Shown: positions 21,129 through 31,835 of the stretch, in pieces | How the letters are laid out: every line of letters starts with the position of its first letter | Position numbering within the stretch: position 1 is the stretch's first letter | Source: Nansenia antarctica | Taxonomy: Eukaryota; Chordata; Actinopteri; Argentiniformes; Microstomatidae | Length of the DNA: 64,000 nucleotides | NCBI GenBank assembly: GCA_963989245.1 | Contig: OZ022341.1 | Span: 56,236,655 to 56,300,654, forward strand | Direction: 5' to 3' | Program-made: the position numbers and the translations under genes | The notes under the pieces: generated by a model | What the model was told of the DNA's origin: nothing | Database searches by the model: none | Seen by the model: only the letters and a program-made list of their open reading frames with translations

Positions 21129-23917
21129 TACAAATATACATATTGGAACATATGTGCAATAGTACTTGGTTTAAAACCCAAAACTTTGGAGTTGGAGGGA
21201 CTCCTCCGCCTTCCGTAGGGCCCATTCAGGCCAACAACAGTTCTCCTTCTGATGCAGCCTACAGACAGTTCCCAGTGTGGAGGACCCTGGATCCCTCAGC
21301 CATCAGGTAGCCTACATATCCTTAAAATCGGACACGTCTGGACTTCCTTGCTGCAAGGTCATCTATGGCATCATCAAGTGATATCTGCCTATAGAAACCT
21401 CACGATTGATGCTCATTAATGCAAGTCCATTGAGACGCTCCTGAGCCATTGTCGACCTTAGGTAGGTTTTCATTAGCTTCAATTTGGAGAAGCTCCTCTC
21501 TGCTGCAGCAACTGTCACTGGAATAGTGACAGCGATTCTGAGGGCCACCCACATATTTGGATATACCTCCTTCAGTTGCTTCTCCTGTAAGAAAGCCAGA
21601 AGTTCCAGGGTGGTCATTTTGGCTTTTGGCAAATCTGGGAAAGTCTGCATCTCCAGTGCCAGTTCCCTCCCATCCAGGTCTGACTGTCCACCACAGCTCA
21701 GGGTGTTGCTGAGTGTTTCGCACTTTTTTGTCAACTCTACATTAGGCAAGTCAGGGAAGTTGACAAGCACCCCAAACTTTTCCTCGACTTCACCTAAGGT
21801 CTGGAATCGTTCCTGCAGTGACACAATTGAAACATCCACCACCACATTGAAAAAGGACATTTCCATTTTCTTAAGTGCATCACTCACTTGCTCATCAGGA
21901 GACTCATAGGAAAACTGTCTCTTGGTTGTTCTCAGCCTCTTCTGCTTCAGAACAGCTGCCACATTCATATCCTCACAGTCACAGATATCTTTGGCAGATG
22001 CTTGGGCAGAAGCAAATCCAGTGCCTCTGTAGCTGACCAGAGAGGCTTCTGTTTTCCTCAAGAGGTCAACTGCAACATCCAACTGCATTGACACTGATTG
22101 CAATACTTTGCTGACATGCTGGATTTGGGTCAGGATGTCATACCATACCACAGTACAGATTGCAAAGCGGTATGATGCAACCTCTTCAGCCAAAGATTGT
22201 GCCTCAATGTGTATGACTGGATCTGTGGCTTTGTCCCTCACCTGTACAAGTGCATCTCTGACTTCTGCAGTCTGGTACCTTACAGCCTCTACGCTCTTGA
22301 TCCGACTCTCCCATCTGGATTTCAGCGTTGTGTTGACATGGCTTTTTAAGATGGTCCATCTCTGAGTGGAGGCAGAGAACAGTGTGAAAAGCTTCTGCAG
22401 GTAGCCAAAGTAGCCAGTGGCCTCTGCAGAGCTTTTTGCCGCATCAGCTACCACCAGATTCAATGTATGTGCTCCGCATGGCACAAATAAAGCTCTTGGA
22501 TTTATTTGCAGAAGTCTGGCTTGGACTCCCTTTCTCTTTCCTTTCATGTTAGCCCCGTTGTCGTAGGACTGCCCTCTACAGTCTTCAAAAGGGATGTTGA
22601 GCTCTTCTAGTCTCTTCAGAATGAGGATCGAGAGGCTTTCTCCAGTGGACTCTTCCGCCTCAAGGAACCCCATAAATGCTCTTTTATTTGGGGGGTGCCC
22701 ACCGTGCCCTCCATTGCAACAAGTCGAATTATAACTGATAGTTGCTCTTTATGGCTCAAATCGGGGGTGCAATCCAAAATAATTGAGAAGTATTTGGATT
22801 TTTACATTTCATCGACCATATACTTCACAATCTTTCCACCGATGCAATCTATTAATTCATTTTGAATCCTTGTTCCTAAATAGGATGTATGGATGGCTCC
22901 TCTTTCCACCTCAGCAACATGCTGCTTAAGGACTGGGTCGAACTTGGCCATGAGCTCAACCTCTTTCAGAAAATTACCATTATTCGGCTGATAAAGTGTG
23001 TTTGTGGTCCCCCTAAGGGCAATATTTCGCTCTGCCAACGACTGAATTATGGCCACCAACCTGGTCAGGACTTCACGCCACTTCCTCCTTTCAGCCTCCA
23101 GAAGTGCCATTTCTATTTTATCTATTGTTTGGCCCTTGTCAAGACGATTCTCCAGTTCCTTCCACGATGTCATGTGCCTAGAATGTTCAGGACTGTTCTC
23201 ATGGTTTTTGAGTATGTCACTGCAATTCTTCCAGTCATCAAGTCCATCACTGTTGAGTTTGTATTCTTTTTGTGAGAACAGCTTGCAGCAGAAGCAGTAA
23301 AGACTATTTTTTTTCTTGGAATATACAACCCAGCTTCTCTTGATTTTCTCTCCATTCACTAATGCTCTGTAAAAGTGGTGATGATGGCAACTTCTCCCAT
23401 CCTCTCTTTTTGGAAATCTAAAGTCTGACGTAACTTGATATGGCCCTCTGCTAACTAACTCTGTCCTCACCTTATCAGACAGGGCTGGCCAGTCAGCAGG
23501 ATCTGTAGGTGCTGCCTTGATAGACTCACATACAGGATATGTTCCAGATGATGCTGATGGGGTGTCTGCTGCAGGCTGTTGAATTGTGGTTGTTGAGGTT
23601 GATGGGGTGTCTGCTGCAGGCTGTAGAGTAGTGCTTGTGGTTCCTTCACCTGCAGGCAAATCCAAACATACACCTCTAATGTCAACTTTATGACACTATT
23701 ATGAAGACCTTATGATGGAGGATTCAAGTAAAGTGAATAAATATGAATAAATATTTAAAAAGTATTTATTAGTAGCACATCCATACTGTTACACCACTGC
23801 ATTAAGTCCTTTGTGTCATTCTACTACATATAAAGTAGCACTGTACAAATAAACTTTATTTGATTTGACTAATGCCTACATTTAATTAGTAACAAGGTCT
23901 ATCTGTAACATTCAACA

Positions 23918-23931
23918 ACAACAACAACAAC

Positions 23932-23981
<50 letters not shown>

Positions 23982-23988
23982 CTACAAA
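23918..23988. repeat. AAC/AAT trinucleotide microsatellite
   Basis: Six CAA repeats run into about fifteen AAT repeats, in intron 2 of the hAT-1 transposase. Confidence 0.9.
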
Positions 23989-24896
23989 TAATTGGCTGAA
24001 CTTACATGGTGTAGATGGGAGATCAGATGTCCCTTCTCCAGCACCTGGGTCTGGGGGCTTCTGAAAGTATTTCCTCAGTGCATCTGGACAGTTATAGAGT
24101 AAATATTAGACTATTACAAGCTAAAACATTTGGTAGCTGCAGAGTAGGACTCATAAACAGAACCATCACCAGGGACATGTCCTGCATGTCATCCCTCCTC
24201 TCTCTCTCACCGCATCCTTCCTGTCTAAATCTCTACTATCTCTGTCAATAAAATGAAAATAAATATAAGTGGGACTGCCCCACTCAGAAAAAAAACGAAA
24301 AAAAACGGGGGAAAAAACGGTTTACCATGATTTAGCTAGCTGAAGTGAATTAGCTAGCATCAAGTGGGCTAAAACCAGTGGCTGCTGGCCGATAGTGGGG
24401 CGCCGCCCCCACCTTCACTTCCTAGTTGCGATTTGTAAAAGTTTTTAAAAAAAATAAACATTGTTTATTCACAAAATGCGGCTGATATTCTGTCGGCGCC
24501 TATCAGCATTCATTAAAAATCCTCCAATACAATAAACATTTTATCTGTGTGTGTGTAAAATTCACTGTTAAAATACATAGGGGGAGGAGTCGGGTCGCCG
24601 ATCGAATGCAAGTCTATCGCAGGCCAAATACTTTTCGCTTACACGTGAGCTGTAGCAGCGCTCCAATTGGCTGTCTCTATTTCTCGGCCGGGGCGCAAAA
24701 AGTTGCGTCCTGAATATCCGGTTGTAATAGCAGACAATGCATTATGCTGAGGACTTCCGACTTCCGGGCTTCCGGACTTCCGGGCTTCCGGAGTATTTTA
24801 AATGAACATTCGTAATGTCTGTCTCTGATGTTCATGGTCAATTAAATCAGCCTATTTTGTGCAACTAATAATGTTCCCGCTAATGGGTTAAAATGA

Positions 24897-25216
24897 AGGT
24901 GTAGTGCTGAGGCACAAATATGTACATTTCTAGCCTGCAAACTGCGACACTTCAAATGAATGTGCAATAACACTATGTGCAATATGACAACCCTAGTCGT
25001 CTATCTGTACAGTATAGTATAGTGGATAGTGTACATAGCCTTTATTTATTTATGTAAACCAGCTCCTTCCCTTCTTGTGTTTTCTTTTGTTTTTTTGTTT
25101 TTTTTGTTTTTTTTTTGTTTCCTAGCACCGGGGGAGCCACCCCTCCTAAATTTCGTTGTTTGGTACCTGTACTATAGCAATGACAATAAAGACCATTCAT
25201 TCATTCATTCATAACC
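24897..25216 (+). repeat. Rex1 3'-end fragment inside hAT-2
   Basis: It has the same 5' limit (AGGTGTAGTGCTGAGGCACA) and the same tail (CATTCATTCATTCAT) as the copy at 19061. It contains T-rich tracts at 25080-25120. Confidence 0.78.
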
Positions 25217-25581
25217 GAGCAGCCTCGCACCTAACGTGCAAGCACCTAGCTTCGAACTATTCATAGCAATATGCGCGGGGCAAAAATAATCTAAAATCAC
25301 CACGAACAGAACGGCGGAGGTACGGGTAAACAGGGCTCATGTTGGTGTCATCAAAGGTAAGAGCTGTTTTTCTTTAACTCAACTGATAGCATTACCTTGC
25401 TGTTGTTGTTTACCGAATGCTCCATCTGACTGTCACACTGTGATTGTACTTGTGTAAACAGTTAATGAGTAACGTTAGCCGGTTTTGTGCGTGTCCTCTC
25501 ATAGGCCTACTTCAGTGGTGTAGTCTAGTTTTTTCTAGCGGGTATACTGTGATTTTCCCCTCCCAGCCTCATATCGTTCAT

Positions 25582-25986
25582 TGTTTGGCTAATCCATGGG
25601 AGGGTTCATTTGGGGGTTATTTTATTTGTTGATTGTGATTGGTTAAAAGTATGCATGAGTGGAGTGATTGGTTAGATAGAAATGGGGGCGGGCTTAATGA
25701 GTGTGGTCTGAGAGACAGGGGAGACGGGAGGTCAGTTGTAGAGAGATATGGGAGTTGGTAAGTTGAGTTCTGTATGATTGTGTAGTTTGTTAAATCTTTT
25801 CTGTTAGTTTGTTCACTGTTAATTATTTACATGTACTAATATCAATGTGTTGTGTTCAGTTTTACAATCTGTTTAATAGAGGAAGAAGGAAATCAAACCG
25901 AATTGTGTCAGATCTCATCATTTCACCCGTACTGCCGGAGCAAGCAGAAGATTCACCATTCAGCTAACTAGAGGGAGAGCTGAACA
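25582..25986 (+). repeat. Left LTR of BEL copy 2
   Basis: TG...CA ends, 405 bp, preceded by TTCAT. Confidence 0.9.
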
Positions 25987-26129
25987 ATTGTAAAACACCC
26001 GCTGACGACCGCAGGAGGACGGACCGTCAGTTAGCTAAGGAATACAAGCACGGTTGGACGCAACAGAAGCTCCGGGAGGACAAGGATCCATTCACCGGAG
26101 ATAAGAGCAAGCTAAAGCCTGGTCAGGTT

Positions 26130-26720
26130 AGTAACTAGCCACTTGCTAGCCAGCGTAGCATTAGCAAACTAAGCTAGCGTTAGCCCTGTTGTCGCAATAG
26201 CGCAGCAGGCACGCGGTAGAGCTTATAGCACTCAAAGCTACAGCTAACTAGGCCGGCAACGGAGCCGTGGCGCCCGCGACCGTAGCTAACTAGCCACTTG
26301 CTAGCCAGCGTAGCATTAGCAAACTAAGCTAGCGTTAGCCTTGTTGTCGCAATAGCGCAGCAGGCACGCGGTAGAGCTTATAGCACTCAAAGCTACAGCT
26401 AACTAGGCCGGCAACGGAGCCGTGGCGCCCGCAACTGTAGCTAGCTAGCCACTTGCTACCCAGCGTGGCATTAGCAAACTAAGCTAGCGTTAGCCCAGTT
26501 GTAGCAATAGCGCAGCAGGCACGCGGTAGAGCTTGTAGCACTCAAGGCTACAGCTAACTAGGCCGGCAACGGAGCCGTGGCGCCCGCAACTGTAGCTAAT
26601 TAGCCACTTGCTAGCCAGCGTAGCATTAGCCAACTAAGCTAGCGTTAGCCCTGTTGTCGCAATAGCGCAGCAGGCACGCGGTAGAGCTTATAGCACTCAA
26701 AGCTACAGCTAGCTAGGCAG
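26130..26720 (+). repeat. 155-bp tandem repeat in BEL copy 2 leader (4 units)
   Basis: GCCACTTGCTA recurs at 26138, 26293, 26448 and 26603, exactly 155 bp apart each time. Confidence 0.9.
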
Positions 26721-27143
26721 GCAAGGAGTGAAACAATCCACGGCTAGCTTCAACTGGTTAACCCAACTGCAAGAATCCACAGCCAGCTAGGCTAACCTAC
26801 AAGACCCACCAAGAAAGGAATTGCGAGCTAATAGCAGCTACCCAGAGAGCTACCCACACCCAGCACTCTTCTCTGTGACTCTATTGACTGTTTGCATTAA
26901 AATAGGTTTGTGTGTACCTGGGTATTAAGTCGTCGGGGGGAGGAAAATCCTCTCCCACTTTATTATTTTATTTTTAGCAGTATCCCTGGGATGACCCCAC
27001 GGTGAACCTGGTTCCGCTGCCGAAGACTAGTTAAGGAAGTGCAGGGACCAGCGCAAATCAGCTCAGGGAGTCAGAGAGGGCTGAAGATATAAGATAGAAA
27101 GACGAAACAGGTACACACAAGTTATTTCTGAGTCACAGGCAGA

Positions 27144-29657
27144 ATGGAGGCACTAAAGACCGAAAGGGAAAAGTTGGCAGTCACTTTTGAGAGAGGATAT
27201 CGCCACATCATCAGGTCAGTGGCATTGATGGGCGAAGATGACATGAAACGCGAGTGGATAGCGCTCCTGTCAAACGCGAAAGACCTAAACTCTGCAGACG
27301 ACAATTATGAGGAAGGTTTGCAGGCCAAAGCAAGTCAGGAACCTGAGACAGGTAACAGTCAGCTTCTTCAGGACATCACCAATGCCGCTGAGGAGAGAGC
27401 TCAGAAGGTTGAACAGGTCGGTCACGTCTTAAAGGCCAACATGTGGACAAGGTTCGCGGGAGTCGAACTTTCATCCACAATTAGACGAGCAGAAAGGAGT
27501 CACGAAGGCGCGAAGAGGATCAGTCTAGAAGAGGCAACCCACGACGTTTGTAAAGAACGAAGCACACTCACAGAGAACCTCATCATCAAAGCGCGAAGTC
27601 TGCTATCAAGCTGGGGGGAGTGGATCCCTGTAGTTGAGGCGTGCAACACGAGAAAGTCACTAGAGGAGCTGGAGGACAAAAGGGATGAACTTTGGGAAAC
27701 GTTTGTGACTGAATTTGGAAGAGTTGAGAAGGAGAATACTGACAAAATGGCCGACAAGGCCGCCGCAGCAAAGCAAATGGCCACCGACGCTCTCGCCGAA
27801 GATGAGAGGAAAAGGGCCGACGTTCTCGCCGAAGAAGAGGCCAAAGATCGAGCGACGAATAGAGAAAGGGCCGACGCTCTCGCCGAAGATGAGAGGAAAA
27901 GGGCAGACGCTCTCGCCGAAGATGAGAGGAAAAGGGCCGACGCTCTCGCCGAAGAAGAGGCCAAAGATCGAGCGACGAATAGAGAAAGGGCCGACGCTCT
28001 CGCCGAAGATGAGAGGAAAAGGGCCGACGTTCTCGCCGAAGAAGAGGCCAAAGATCGAGCGACAAATAGAGAAAATAAAGAAGCCATTGCCAAGCTGGAA
28101 AGGAAAGCCGCTGAGGCAAGACTGAAGTCAGCTGATAGCGTGGCCGAGTTTGAGAAGGAGACAGCGAAGGTGAAATTGGAGGCCGAAGAAGAGATCGCTG
28201 AGGCAAGGCAGAAGGCGGCCGTGATTGAGTTGAAGGCAGCAGAAATAGCCGCTCAAGAGCGCGCCAAACTACTGGAGGCTCAGCGGGAAGCATGGGAACA
28301 AGCCCGGGAGGCAGGGCTGGAGAGCGCCACATATGGAGGCAACCGCACTGGAGCCATCTCCAAGATCAAACTCCCTCCAACGAGGCTGCCCGTGTTCAGC
28401 GGGTGTATGAGAGATTTTCATCGCTGGCGGAAAGATTGGGAAAGCCTGCAGCGGCAGGGAGACCCATCGGGGTCGCCAGAGGTGAAGAAACTCCACCTCC
28501 TCGAGAGCATAGACCGAAAGGTTTTCGAGGAGCTCAAACTCTCGAGCTACCGCTCAGCGGAAGACGTATTCAAAGCCTTGGAGAATCGGTTTGGAGACAA
28601 GGCAACCATCGCGCTGCAAATTATTGAGGAATTGGAAAGAATACCAGCGGTAAAAGGAGACCAGCCGAGGAAAGCGATCGACCTTATTCAGGCAGTGGAA
28701 AGAGCCCTCATGGACCTGACAGACTTAGGAGAAGTGGGCGCTATGAAGAACCCACTTGTACTTAAGGCCATCGAGGGCAAACTGCCAGATCGCGTGCAGG
28801 AAGGCTGGATTACCTTTGTAACCGAACCCGAAAACCAAGTCACCCCAGACAAGCGGTTCGATGCTCTTCTTCTGTTTCTGAAAAGGCAGGAAGTAATCCT
28901 CGAGGGGATAGCGCGAATCCGAGGCTCCACGGCGACCTCTGGGGGAACACCGGAGAGGCCAGTCAGATGGGAGAAGAGGGCATTCACGAGGGCCACGGAG
29001 AGAGACTCACCGGTAGATGAAGAAGAGGAGGAACATCGAGGTGAAACCAGAGTCACGGGCAGGAACTCGGAAAGAAGAGAAGAGTGTGACATCTGTGGAA
29101 GCGATCAGCACGGTGGCAAAATATTCTTCTGCCAAAAGTTCAAGAGTGTCAGTCTGGCAGAGAAACGAGCCATAGCAAGGCAAAGCAAAGCCTGTCAGAA
29201 ATGTTTGGGCATGCACGGCGCCGACGGGGAGTGTAGTAACCGGTACCTGTGCAGAATGTGCAAGCAGAATGAAGGAGGGGCGAGTCATCACTACCTTCTG
29301 TGTCCCAAGTGGAATGAGGGAAAGAAGACAGGGCCAGGGTTCTCTGATGAGCAACGGGAAGTCCTGGACTCTTTGGGACTCAACCCTGAACAGGAAAGGA
29401 GGGTGAACGCATTCACCAGTAAGGCTTCGATGACGCTGAGCACGGGCGCAGAAGGCGGGGGTCTCTTCGCGGAGAATGGGCCAGAGGAACATCCAGTACT
29501 AATGATGACATTGATAGTCAAAACAGAAGCAGGAAATGCCCTGGGAACCCTCATAGACCTCGCCTCCGACACAAATTATATCACCAACCGGGCCGCCGAT
29601 CGGCTCCAACTGGAGCGGAGGCAAGTAACACTGACTGTGCAGGGGGTCGTGGAATGA
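27144..29657 (+). CDS. BEL copy 2 Gag and start of protease (837 aa)
   Basis: Same domain order as the copy 1 ORF up to the protease active-site block (LIDLASDTNYIT), ending at TVQGV shortly after it. It stops because of a one-base deletion near 29648 relative to copy 1. It has a five-residue insertion (SATYG, about residue 393) that copy 1 lacks. The coiled-coil array order is A-B-A-A-B-A-B. The Gag portion is complete. Confidence 0.88.
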   Translation: MEALKTEREKLAVTFERGYRHIIRSVALMGEDDMKREWIALLSNAKDLNSADDNYEEGLQAKASQEPETGNSQLLQDITNAAEERAQKVEQVGHVLKANMWTRFAGVELSSTIRRAERSHEGAKRISLEEATHDVCKERSTLTENLIIKARSLLSSWGEWIPVVEACNTRKSLEELEDKRDELWETFVTEFGRVEKENTDKMADKAAAAKQMATDALAEDERKRADVLAEEEAKDRATNRERADALAEDERKRADALAEDERKRADALAEEEAKDRATNRERADALAEDERKRADVLAEEEAKDRATNRENKEAIAKLERKAAEARLKSADSVAEFEKETAKVKLEAEEEIAEARQKAAVIELKAAEIAAQERAKLLEAQREAWEQAREAGLESATYGGNRTGAISKIKLPPTRLPVFSGCMRDFHRWRKDWESLQRQGDPSGSPEVKKLHLLESIDRKVFEELKLSSYRSAEDVFKALENRFGDKATIALQIIEELERIPAVKGDQPRKAIDLIQAVERALMDLTDLGEVGAMKNPLVLKAIEGKLPDRVQEGWITFVTEPENQVTPDKRFDALLLFLKRQEVILEGIARIRGSTATSGGTPERPVRWEKRAFTRATERDSPVDEEEEEHRGETRVTGRNSERREECDICGSDQHGGKIFFCQKFKSVSLAEKRAIARQSKACQKCLGMHGADGECSNRYLCRMCKQNEGGASHHYLLCPKWNEGKKTGPGFSDEQREVLDSLGLNPEQERRVNAFTSKASMTLSTGAEGGGLFAENGPEEHPVLMMTLIVKTEAGNALGTLIDLASDTNYITNRAADRLQLERRQVTLTVQGVVE

Positions 29658-31360
29658 AGGTCAGGGTCAAGACTAACAAATACCTGCTAAAGGTCAGGGC
29701 GTGGAGCAACAACAGATGGAGTCCCCACGAGATGGTATGCTACGGGCTCGACACAATCGCTCGTGCAGACAAGGTCATCAGTCCAGAGCGACTCTGTAAG
29801 TTCTTCCCTGGGGTCGAGAAGAAAGAGCTGGTCCGACCGAAGGAAATCGAGCTCTTGATCAGCCACCGAGAGGGACGACTCGCTCCACGGTGGAGAAGAG
29901 GGACGGGAGACTTAGTGCTGTGGGACGGGCCTCTGGGGAAGACCGTGGGAGGAACGCACCCAGACCTGTTTGAAAGTTGGGAAAGATCCGCACACAACTC
30001 CCAGACGCACTTTGCACGTTCTCTGAAAACGGAGGCAGTAAGATTTGAGGAGATCCCCTGCAAGACGCCCAGCGCAAAAGAAGAGGATGGAGACCAGAAG
30101 CCGCAAGGTCATGAAAAGACCGGGAGAACAGCTGCAAGCAGCAAAGAGGTCCTCGAGTGGTGGAGCTGGGATAGCATCAGCGCCGCGTGCGAGCCAAAGT
30201 GCGGAGGGTGTCGCTGCGGAAATTGTCAGCCGGGCGGGAAAGAGATGACTCTCGCAGAGGAAAAGAAGATCAAAACCTACGCAATTACCCGCGTCAACAT
30301 CGGGGACAAGCCAGCCGGATGCATCGCCCAGCTGGCCATGAGGAAGACGGCAAGGCTGCCAGAGGTCGCCCACCTAAAAGAAGAGCGGAGAGCGCTTGAG
30401 GAGGACACCTATGTAGACGACATTCTAGCGTCTCATGGCGACAGGAGAGAGCTGAGGAGCATCACGGAGGGAATCGAGAGGACGCTCAACGCTGGAGGTT
30501 TCGCTCCGGAACCACGGATCCAGTCGGGTCAAAGTGGGAGGAGCAAAGAGGGCCAGCCTGCAGAAACGAGGGCCAATGTGGAGCCAGAGTCAGAGGTGTT
30601 GGTGCTGGCTGATCAGCTGAGCGAGGAAACATCCAGGGGAGTGGCTGTAAGTGCTCGAGACAGCGTGAGCATGCTGCAACGGAAAGCGTTCACTGCAACT
30701 GTAACACGCGCTCAGGCGAGGAAGGGGATGGACCCGAAATGCGCCATTGAGGAGGAAGCAAATGCAAAGGGGACATCCACACCGGTTGGGAGTTCCAGGG
30801 ACCTCGAGCATGAGAGGGAGAGGCTTTGGGGTGCTGCTCTCATGGACCTGATTGAGCCAGAACGCTTCAGTGAAATAGGCAGGCTCATTCGGGTAGTTGG
30901 ATGGGTCCGGCGAGCTGTTAGGCAGTGGTTGTTTTGCAGGAGGGCTCCAGAAGACGCAAAGTGGGAGGCTACTCGCCTGAGGGAGACAAGAAGCGGAGTT
31001 AGCCTCGGCGTCCAGGAAGAAGTGGGACGGTTTTGGCGACAGTGGAGTCAACTAGCTGGGCCCGGACTTCTCATCCGCACCAAGTGGCACAGAGAAGCCC
31101 GAAATGTGGCCGTGGGAGACGTGGTCTGGTTGGCTGACCAAAATGCCCTAAGGGGGCAATTCCGCCTGGGGCGGGTGGTGGAAGCGAGGCCAGACGAAAA
31201 GGGGTTGGTTCGGGACGTAAGAGTGAGGGCTTGCCTAAGCCAGCCTGCTCTAGGAGTGGGGGCTTCAGGACGAAGAAGGAGCGAAGGCCGCGATCTCTTC
31301 CCAACGCTCGACCGAGACATCAGGCGGGTGGTCGTGCTGTTTCCCGTGGAGGAGCAGTAA
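29654..31360 (+). pseudogene. BEL copy 2 protease remainder, RT and integrase remnants (568 aa)
   Basis: This continues the copy 1 frame from MKVRVKTNKYLL to the end (DUF5641-like C-terminus). The deletion creates an ATGA overlap in which the upstream stop TGA shares bases with an ATG. In copy 1 the same residues are internal. The catalytic half of the protease is left in the upstream ORF, so a working protease would need a frameshift or both pieces. It contains CGGCRCGNCQPGGKEM, YVDD and the C-terminal domain. Confidence 0.85.
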
Positions 31361-31430
31361 AAATGACTATTGAAGAGAGGGAAAGTTGTGGTCCATTTAG
31401 TTATAAAGGACCAATGGACCAAGTGGGAGG

Positions 31431-31835
31431 TGTTTGGCTAATCCATGGGAGGGTTCATTTGGGGGTTATTTTATTTGTTGATTGTGATTGGTTAAAAGTA
31501 TGCATGAGTGGAGTGATTGGTTAGATAGAAATGGGGGCGGGCTTAATGAGTGTGGTCTGAGAGACAGGGGAGACGGGAGGTCAGTTGTAGAGAGAGATGG
31601 GAGTTGGTAAGTTGAGTTCTGTATGATTGTGTAGTTTGTTAAATCTTTTCTGTTAGTTTGTTCACTGTTAATTATTTACATGTACTAATATCAATGTGTT
31701 GTGTTCAGTTTTACAATCTGTTTAATAGAGGAAGAAGGAAATCAAACCGAATTGTGTCAGATCTCATCATTTCACCCGTACTGCCGGAGCAAGCAGAAGA
31801 TTCACCATTCAGCTAACTAGAGGGAGAGCTGAACA
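31431..31835 (+). repeat. Right LTR of BEL copy 2
   Basis: 405 bp, preceded by the AAGTGGGAGG purine tract and followed by TTCAT. Confidence 0.9.

Larger units (their letters stand above)
25582..31835 (+). mobile_element. BEL/Pao-type LTR retrotransposon, copy 2
   Basis: This is a 6254-bp complete element with 405-bp LTRs. It is flanked by the exact 5-bp duplication TTCAT (25577-25581 and 31836-31840). It is collinear with copy 1. The leader is 281 bp longer (four 155-bp units instead of two), the coiled-coil array is three units shorter, and one base is deleted near 29648, splitting the ORF. The LTRs are almost identical to each other. It lies within hAT-2, so it inserted after hAT-2. Confidence 0.93.

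Noticed and set aside
23918..23988. CRISPR-like or regulatory array
   Set aside because: Simple AAC/AAT microsatellite without spacers.
27500..28332. The same shadow ORFs in BEL copy 2
   Set aside because: Same explanation: antisense of the repeat array.
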